DNA from: Rhizophagus clarus
Taxonomy: Eukaryota; Glomeromycota; Glomeromycetes; Glomerales; Glomeraceae
Direction: 5' to 3'
Assembly: GCA_015698045.1 (NCBI GenBank)
Contig: BLAL01000286.1
Coordinates: forward strand, 372,001 to 436,000
Length of the DNA: 64,000 bases
The notes under the pieces: model-generated
What the model was told of the DNA's origin: nothing
The model's database searches: none
Seen by the model: only the letters and a program-made list of their open reading frames with translations
Position numbers and translations under genes: made by a program
In this document: positions 57,829 through 64,000 of the stretch, piece after piece
How positions within the stretch are numbered: position 1 is the first letter of the stretch
How the letters are laid out: the number at the start of each line of letters is the position of its first letter

Positions 57829-59885
57829 CTTATAAATTCAGAGTAATGTTTATAATGCCTTAATAAAAAATTGCAGATTCTTGGCCGAACGCGTGACATA
57901 ATTTTGGCCAGACATCACGTGAAAAATTTCCTTTTTCGCGTTTTAACATCCGAAGGAAAGGAGGTTCAATGTGTTTATTTTGGCGTTTAAATGAATTATG
58001 CAAGAAAATGCAGTAGAACAATATGATCATCAAAGGCGTATTTCATGAGACTTTTTAAGATATGAATTTCTGTAAAAGGAACGATTAGAAAGAATATATA
58101 TATATGTATTATTATTATAAAAAAATATGTTATTTATTAATAAAATAATAAAAGTAATTGATACAATTCATATGTGAAACATAAAATAAACGAATAAAAT
58201 TGTTGCATGATTTAAACAATGGATTTTATTATATATGTGCTGTACATACAAAATGAAATATTTATAGAATTCTTTATCAAGTTAATAAATATTACTAAAT
58301 TCTAACATTCTGAAAGCGTTCAATTGGTTCATTTAAGAATTCTAAAAAAAAATTGTTTATATCTTCAGGAACTCCGGAACTCCAATGTATGTTGGCGTTT
58401 TAAAATGAGTCATCATCAATTTTTTTTTTTTTTTTTGTTCTTTTTGTTCTTTTAAAAAACAATAAAATAAAGAACCTAAATAAAGTATCTTATTGAAGAA
58501 AAACAATAAACATGAGCCAATTCAAGTAAATTAATTCTTTTTTTCCTCAAAAAGAATAACTGTTTTTTTCTTAAAAAAAAAAAGGCTTAAAAATTGCATC
58601 ATGCAATTTAAAATTTCCTCCTTTTATTTTTATCATCTGTAGATCGGCAAATTGTATGATTACGGAATCGGCGTTATGACGTTATAAAATTAACGGTGAC
58701 ACGTAGATCATAGTATAATCACATTATTTATATTTTATATAATTAATTACTTTATTTCTAATTATAACAAATCTATTTAACATATTTTTGCAACTGCTGA
58801 TAATATCACGATTTAAAACTTTGATGTGATAAAATTCAGTAATGAAAAATCTTTATCACAAGACATAATATATAATCACATGTACCTTGGGATATAAATT
58901 TTCGAGTAGATATTCACGTACGGGATAAATTTACACATTAGAAAAATTTTTTATTTAGTAGAAAAAAGAACTTCCATTTATTTGTGGCCACATTATAGGA
59001 CTATTTTCATCCTATATTCGATCGAGAGTATTTCTGACAGCAGTGTCTTCACGATTGGCTAAGGGTGGAAATGGAACGAAGGTACGAGTAATCACGTCAC
59101 CTTCATTTTCAATAGAATCATCATCATCAATGTGTTGAAAATTTATTTCACATTATTTGTTTTATAAAGATATTTATACTTTTGAAAAATAAATTAACTA
59201 ATGTGTTCCATATTCGGAATTTAATCTAAAGTTTTTTGCTCATTCAGCAAATTTAGCAATAAAAGCAAGACTGATACACTTTGTTGTTGCATACTAAATA
59301 TCAAATTATTTTGTAAAAAGAAAAAGGGAACAAAGATAAGGCTTATCATTTGCAGCCAGAAGAATGCGCGCGATAAAATGCCAGGTAAATCAGTGTTTTA
59401 TATACGGAAAGTGGGAAGAAATCATTATAAAAAAAGTATTAACATAAATGGAAATTGCACATTTATTCAATAATACGAAGAATATAATATACATTTTTCT
59501 TGTCGTTTTAATTTAGAATTATGTATCTTTTTATTAACAATGAGTTACTGCCCACTGGCAATTCAATATAACTTATTAAAATTTTATTCAAATTGAACCA
59601 TGTGATTGCTAAATTAATTTCTTATGAAAAACTCTGAAATTTCTTTGAAACTTGAAAGGCATAAAAATTTCCGATTTTATCACAAAAAAAATCAAAAAAA
59701 TTATTTAAATACCCATTTATACAAAAATCATTCTTGTATATAATATTTATTCAATTTATTATATTATTTTGAAAAAAATTTTAACATTACCACTACTTTG
59801 CAGAAAATCACTAAAATAAGTACCATATCATTACCAAGGAGATCATCACCTGATTCAACAAGATCTCAAAATTTATTAAAAAATC
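57829..59885 (+). repeat. Interspersed repeat family, copy C
   Basis: Third copy of the family at 13370-15365 and 33536-35330, in the same orientation. It carries an extra segment of about 170 bp near 58955-59125 that is absent from copies A and B and is less AT-rich. The remaining landmarks (GGCCGAACGCGTGACATAAT, GGCGTATTTCATGAGACTT, CCGGAACTCCAATGTATG, TTGGCGTTTTAAAATGAGTC) are shared. The right end matches copy A through TATCATTACC and CAAGATCTCAAAATTT. No coding capacity. Confidence 0.85.
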
Positions 59886-59961
59886 ATGTCATTTTTAATG
59901 AATACTTATAAATTAAATGAAATACACAACTTTTTAGCTTAATTGGAAATATTGATTTCAA

Positions 59962-60470
59962 AGAGAGAGACTGGATTTTTTGATCAAAGTGCTATTATTT
60001 TGAATTTGTTCATCCATCAATTTTGATGAAGAAGTGCATAAGTCATGTACTATACTTCTACTCTTTGTTGACTTTTTTATGGCATCTTGTAATATTATCT
60101 AAAGATTAAGAATAATAGAATTTAAGAAAATGATAAGTAAGTTTATTAGGATTACATAAATTATTATGGTAAAAATGAAACTTTATGCTCGTATTAATTA
60201 TTCAACATATATTTCATGTATGTTCAGTTACCCACTGTTGGAGGAAACCCCTTATTATATACTGACCATTATATAAATACAAAGTAAATAGAAATCATTT
60301 TTATTCATTTAAATTACAAAAATTCTATTATTTCCAGTCACTGGCAAAGTAATAATAGTATGAGTACTGCTTTTTTTTAGGCTGTAATGCACTCATTTTC
60401 TGATCTAGAACTTTCCAATTTTTCCAAAGTTTTCTTTAGGATTAATATTTAAAAAACAAACAAAAAAAGT
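59962..60470 (-). pseudogene. Exon-like fragments of an unrecognised gene
   Basis: A minus-strand exon-like block (about 60096-59962) follows a good acceptor (TTAATCTTTAG) and reads QDAIKKSTKSRSIVHDLCTS, SSKLMDEQIQNNSTLIKKSS to a stop. Further upstream (about 60450-60370) are TLEKLESSRSENECITA-type pieces. These may belong with coding remnants at 61780-62270 on the same strand. Not recognised; probably decayed. Confidence 0.3.
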
Positions 60471-60607
60471 TTTAGAAAAAAATAAATATCCTTATACTTT
60501 TCCATTCAAAATGATGTTATGCATTCCAGATTTTTTTTCTGCCAAAGAAGGTTAATAGCATTTCAGTTTTTTTTAGGATGGTTGAGAAATTTTACAAAAA
60601 ATAGGTA

Positions 60608-60905
60608 GGTCCCCGGACATTACTGATATAACTCATAATTATGAAAAAGAGCAAATTGATATGAAATTTAGAAGCTAAAAAACATGTTTTTACAATTTTC
60701 TCTTCAACCAATGATCCAAATTGGATGAACATTTTTTTAAAACGTAGCTCTCAATGAGATCTGCAAATTAAAAAAATGTTTATCCAAATTGGTTAAATAG
60801 ATGGCGAGATATCCTTTAAAAAACTAAAAGAGCAAATTGGCTTAATTTTGAAAAAAATGGGTAAAAAAAAAATGTGAGTTATTTTAGTAATGTCCGGGGG
60901 TCCTG
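60608..60905. mobile_element. hAT-type MITE with 8-bp target-site duplication
   Basis: The left terminus GGTCCCCGGACATTACTGAT followed by ATAACTCA, and the right terminus read inward CAGGACCCCCGGACATTACT followed by AAAATAACTCA, are imperfect inverted repeats of about 28-31 bp. The flanking 8-bp AATAGGTA is duplicated exactly (60600-60607 and 60906-60913), diagnostic of hAT insertions. The 298-bp interior is non-coding with AAGAGCAAATTG repeated in it. Well-preserved ends and a perfect duplication suggest a comparatively recent insertion. Confidence 0.9.
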
Positions 60906-61085
60906 AATAGGTATTCTCTTGTACTTCTATGAATGTTATGCTAGTTCATTAAAAAAAACCATAAGTTATTGGTCTGATCAACCACAAAAATTAACTTCTA
61001 AAAAATGCCACTAAATTAGAATAATTATCAAGTATAATAATTTCACTACAGTGAGTAAAATAAAGGCACAGCTAGTGTTCTGAAT

Positions 61086-61179
61086 GGGTCAGATCAGGTC
61101 AGATCAAATGGGTTACCTGATCCAATATTTTTTTTCAGGTCAGATCAGGTCAGGTAACCTATTTGACCTGATCTGACCC
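61086..61179. repeat. Hairpin built from GGTCAGATCA words
   Basis: The left arm GGGTCAGATCAGGTCAGATC continuing AAATGGGTTACCTGATC pairs with the right arm reading GGGTCAGATCAGGTCAAATA then GGTTACCTGACC on the other strand. The loop is T-rich. Related words (ATCAGGTACATATCAGATAC) continue to about 61320. Confidence 0.75.
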
Positions 61180-61359
61180 GTCTGACCCATCTGATACTGG
61201 TCAAAAATGATGTTATCAGGTACATATCAGATACCTATATATTGGTGATTAAACAGATGCATATTAGGCATTTATATATATTTCTACCATATCAGATACC
61301 CAATTTGCTACATATTAAATATACCTAAAAATTATATATTATTAAGACCCCCCTGATAT

Positions 61360-61640
61360 TTAGACATAGGTCGAAAGCTAATAAATTGGGCATATGCCCT
61401 ATTGATAACTATTAGTTTAATAGGTTAGCCAAAATTTAATAATCAATAGGGTATATATCTGATTGATAACTATATAAAAAATTAGGTTATCCAAATTGAT
61501 CATATTTTTTAATTTGAATAAATTAGGTAATAATCAATAGTCATCATTCAGTTTGATATATAATTATTATTACTTGTAAAACTAAATTCAATTGGCATAT
61601 ACCGATTGATAACTATTAGACTGATCTGTTAATCTAATAA
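61360..61640 (+). repeat. Degenerate repeats around TTGATAACTAT
   Basis: Three spaced copies of an imperfect unit containing GGCATATGCC or GGCATATACC, (G/T)ATTGATAACTAT and TTAGGTTA or TAGGTTAG (near 61390, 61450 and 61590). It is non-coding and another example of word-based repeats. Confidence 0.5.
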
Positions 61641-61779
61641 TATTAATATAAAAATCAAATTAATTTAAAGTTATTCATTGATTAATTACCAAAAAAAACC
61701 TAGAATGATGCACTAGTAAATTAATAATAATCATTTATAATAAGGTTTATTTATTGTTAAATTATGTTGTATTAAATAG

Positions 61780-62270
61780 TATTATTTTATTGTATTATTT
61801 ATAAATTGTTTATTAAAATACAATGTTTAATCTGTATTAAAGTTTAATTTCAATTACATAACCACAATTACTTGCTAAAGGATTAATAGTAAATAAACAC
61901 TTGTGAATGCTTGCATGAAACTGGTGAACATTCTGATAAAAAAAATATTGCCTCTATTTATCTTTAAGAAAAGAATTAAACCCAATTTTTTACCACTCCT
62001 TGTTATTAAAAATATCCCAAATAGGCATCATTTCTGTTAAAAGCAAGTAAGTTTTGCAACTTATTATTTCTAAATCAAATATTCCTGATTGAGCCTACAA
62101 GAGATGAAAAAAAAAAATTTTACTTTAGCATTTTCATTTAAAAAACAAATATATAGTAGTGTTGCAAAGAAATTTACCGTTTATGCTTTATATAATTCCT
62201 TATCCAAAAAGCCAATGGTTTAATAACTGTGCATGATATTATGCCTTGAAATCTAATATGAGTTTTGGAC
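61780..62270 (-). pseudogene. Remnant of an unrecognised coding sequence
   Basis: Minus-strand blocks: about 62260-62185 (FQGIISCTVIKPLAFWIRN) ending at a good donor (GTAAAT); an intron-like stretch ending CATCTCTTGTAG near 62100; then FDLEIISCKTYLLLTEMMPI with WDIFNNKEW, FYQNVHQFHASIHKCLFTIN and PLASNCGYVIEIKL. Interrupted by several breaks. The sequence resembles parts of proteins encoded by repeated DNA-transposon families, but no motif allows assignment. Confidence 0.35.
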
Positions 62271-62356
62271 TTAAAATAAAAAATGAAACCGTTAGCCAGC
62301 CATTAGCAAAATGTTTCATTAAAAACATCAGGAAATTTTTTCAGGGGATATATAAC

Positions 62357-62610
62357 GATAATTATCACTTTATCGATAATTATCGTGTTTATAAATTGAT
62401 GATTGACACAATGTGATAATTTTTGATAATTATCTCACAATTATATAACGATTTTTATCTTTTCTAAAATAATCATACTGATAATTTATGATTTGATAAT
62501 TATCAAAAATATTCTTAAAGCTAATTATCGATATTGATAATTATCAAAAATAATCACGCACGGGTTAATTAGTGATAATTTATGATATTGATAATTATCA
62601 AAATAATTTC
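62357..62610. repeat. Array of the perfect palindrome GATAATTATC
   Basis: Six exact copies of GATAATTATC at 62357, 62375, 62425, 62495, 62536 and 62590, mostly extended to TTGATAATTATCAA, plus several one-mismatch copies (GTGATAATTTATGATA, CTAATTATCGATATTG). Spacing is irregular (18-70 bp), unlike a satellite. GATA half-sites are binding sites of GATA factors in fungi, but amplification as a palindromic word within a repeat is equally plausible. Confidence 0.75.
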
Positions 62611-62639
62611 AACGTTAATTGTTGATATTAATACGAATG

Positions 62640-62910
62640 ATCTAGAATTGTGATATTCCAAATTAGTGCCTAAATGAGTCGAATCAACCTGGGTCAATTT
62701 GTGAGTTGAGTCGATTCGAGTCAAGTTTGGAATTCGAGTTGATTCTGAGTTTATATTTGTGAAGTGTGATTAAAGTTGCCTGCCAAAACTAAGGAGTTTC
62801 GACATGTCGAAATTGTCGAAACTATTTTGACATTTTGACATTAACCTTTTGATTTGTCGAAATGCCAAAATAGTTTTGACATGCTGAAACTATTTTGATA
62901 GTTTCAGCAT
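62640..62910. repeat. Degenerate GAGTCGATTC and TTTCGACATGTCGAAA word arrays
   Basis: 62648-62760: repeated variants of GAGTCGATTCGAGTCAA. 62788-62910: palindrome TTTCGACATGTCGAAA, then alternating TTTTGACAT and GTCGAAAC words and a perfect-armed hairpin TGCTGAAACTA...TAGTTTCAGCA. Each patch is built from its own short self-complementary word. Non-coding. Confidence 0.65.
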
Positions 62911-63076
62911 TCACTAATCTGCGGTTTGCAAATTTCTGATCAGTTTTGATATCGGTCATATGAACCGACTTACTGATCGTAGATAATCTTTTTTTTTTGG
63001 AAAAAAAAATGGTTACGGTTTTTTTTTAAACCAGATAAAAAAAAAAATTTTATTTTTATTTTTTTTTTGCTTTAAG

Positions 63077-63660
63077 TTGCCAGACTTCTTGGACGAACCC
63101 GAACTTGAAATGTGCGCAAGTAAGTTAGTGGAGGAATGGGAGGGGATTTTTTTTTTAATATATTGAAGAAACATATTAATGTTTCTTCTACATATTTCTT
63201 TTTTTTTCTTTAGGTTGCCGGACTTCTTGAACGAACCTGGACTTGAAATGTACGCAAGTAAGTTAGTGGGAAGTGGGAGGGAATTTTTTTTTTTAATATA
63301 TTGAAGAAATATACTAACGTTTCTTCTATTTCTTTTTTTTTTTTCTTTAGGTTGCCAGACTTCTTAAATGAACCCGGACTTGAAATGTATGCAAGTAAGT
63401 TAGTGGGGAGTGGGAGGGGATTTTTTTTTAATATATTGAAGAAACATACTAACGTTTCTTCTATTTCTTTTTTTTTTCTTTAGGTTGCCGGACTTCTTGA
63501 ATGAACCCAGACTTGAAATGTACGTAAGTAAATTTAGTGGAAAGTAGGAGGAATTTTTTTAATATATTAAAAGAAACGTACTAACGTTTCTTTTTTATTT
63601 TTTTAGGTTGTCAGACTTTTAGATGAACCCGGTCAATAAAATTTTTTTATTACAAGCAAT
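63077..63660 (+). other. Tandem micro-exon-like array, five units, with terminal AATAAA
   Basis: Units start at 63077, 63214, 63351, 63484 and 63607 (periods 137, 137, 133 and 123 bp). Each has a TACTAACGTTTCTTC box (one variant TATTAATG), a T/C tract ending TTTAG, a core of 43-44 nt (GTTGCCGGACTTCTTGAACG, then AACC.GGACTTGAAATGTACG) and GTAAGTTAGTGG. The fifth core is truncated, lacks a donor and runs into AATAAA at 63635, as a terminal exon would. Forty-four is not a multiple of three, so successive cores would shift frame if spliced together, although one frame of the core reads LPDFLNEPGLEMYA. No other protein signal is present. Confidence 0.65.
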
Positions 63661-63845
63661 AATATAAAAACTTTTTTTAAATGTAATAATTTATTATTTA
63701 ATCCAGAAGTCAATTTCAATTATAACAATAAAATAAAGTATTGCAATAAATTTTAGTTTTTTATGTGTTTAATTTTAAATTTTTTTTTTACTAAATTTTT
63801 AATATGCATGCTATATGGCCGGGACGTTACAAATTACAATCAATC

Positions 63846-63888
63846 TATCAAACTTGTATCAAACTTGTATCAAACTTGTATCAAACTT
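63846..63888 (+). repeat. 11-bp tandem repeat, about four copies
   Basis: TATCAAACTTG is repeated head to tail almost four times without mismatch. A small microsatellite-like array in AT-rich sequence. Confidence 0.9.
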
Positions 63889-64000
63889 TATCAATATCTA
63901 TATAAACTTTATTAATTAGGATCGTTCAATTTTGAATCAAATTGTGACTAAAATCTTAATATTTTATATATCACGAGAGTGATGTTTTAATTTCGGCAAT

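Overview
The window looks like nuclear DNA of an arbuscular mycorrhizal fungus, most probably Rhizophagus or a close relative (Glomeromycotina). This is inferred from composition and gene content, not from a database match. The sequence is extremely AT-rich with long homopolymers. Genes are small islands with many short GT-AG introns. The recognisable proteins belong to families enlarged or typical in that lineage: a BTB/BACK/TLDc protein, a GPI-anchored NodB chitin deacetylase, an Argonaute and a trihelix-type SANT protein. Most of the window is decayed genes and repeats.

Layout. 1-6.7 kb: remnants of unrecognised coding sequence. 6.7-8.3 kb (minus): two-exon BTB-BACK-TLDc gene. 8.4-13.4 kb: hairpin, direct repeats, a CCGAAT word array, a micro-exon-like array and a hAT transposase relic. 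13.4-19 kb: first copy of a three-copy interspersed repeat, a TA-flanked MITE and an inverted-repeat element with polypurine tracts. 19.4-20.7 kb (plus): chitin deacetylase, four exons. 22.2-23.0 kb: polyadenylated retrocopy-like insertion. 25.7-27.4 kb: five-unit tandem array of about 400 bp. 29.0-29.7 kb (minus): SANT/trihelix gene, five exons. 31.0-35.6 kb: decayed gene and second repeat copy. 38.7-42.2 kb (plus): Argonaute, 13 exons, catalytic tetrad intact. 42.2-52.6 kb: nest of inverted-repeat elements within decayed minus-strand genes. 55.1 and 57.3 kb: small low-complexity proteins. 57.8-59.9 kb: third repeat copy. 60-64 kb: hAT-type MITE with 8-bp target duplication, arrays of short palindromic words and another micro-exon-like array.

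The most striking signal is a recurrent structure outside the protein genes: short tandem arrays whose units each carry a TACTAAC-like branch point, a pyrimidine tract, TTTAG/TTCAG, a core of roughly 24-54 nt, then GTAAGT or GTGAGT. Arrays are at 9.95-10.3, 43.9-44.3, 48.7-48.9, 50.3-50.6 and 63.1-63.6 kb, with single units near 35.2 and 36.1 kb. Core sequences differ between arrays while splice signals are retained. Two arrays sit in similarly built elements of about 1.4-1.5 kb: terminal inverted repeats with GGCGACC/GCCACC, TCACGTGA and ATTGGCTA, then the array, then a long polypyrimidine tract in the array's sense direction. Two other arrays end in AATAAA. This suggests non-autonomous transposable elements that carry spliced, apparently non-coding transcription units. 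RNA evidence is needed.

The protein genes do not form a pathway. The chitin deacetylase acts at the cell wall, Argonaute in small-RNA silencing (which could act on such repeats), and the SANT protein is a likely nuclear DNA-binding factor. All exon models were read by eye; the three multi-exon models (353, 840 and 153 aa) and the BTB model (483 aa) close in frame from start to stop.
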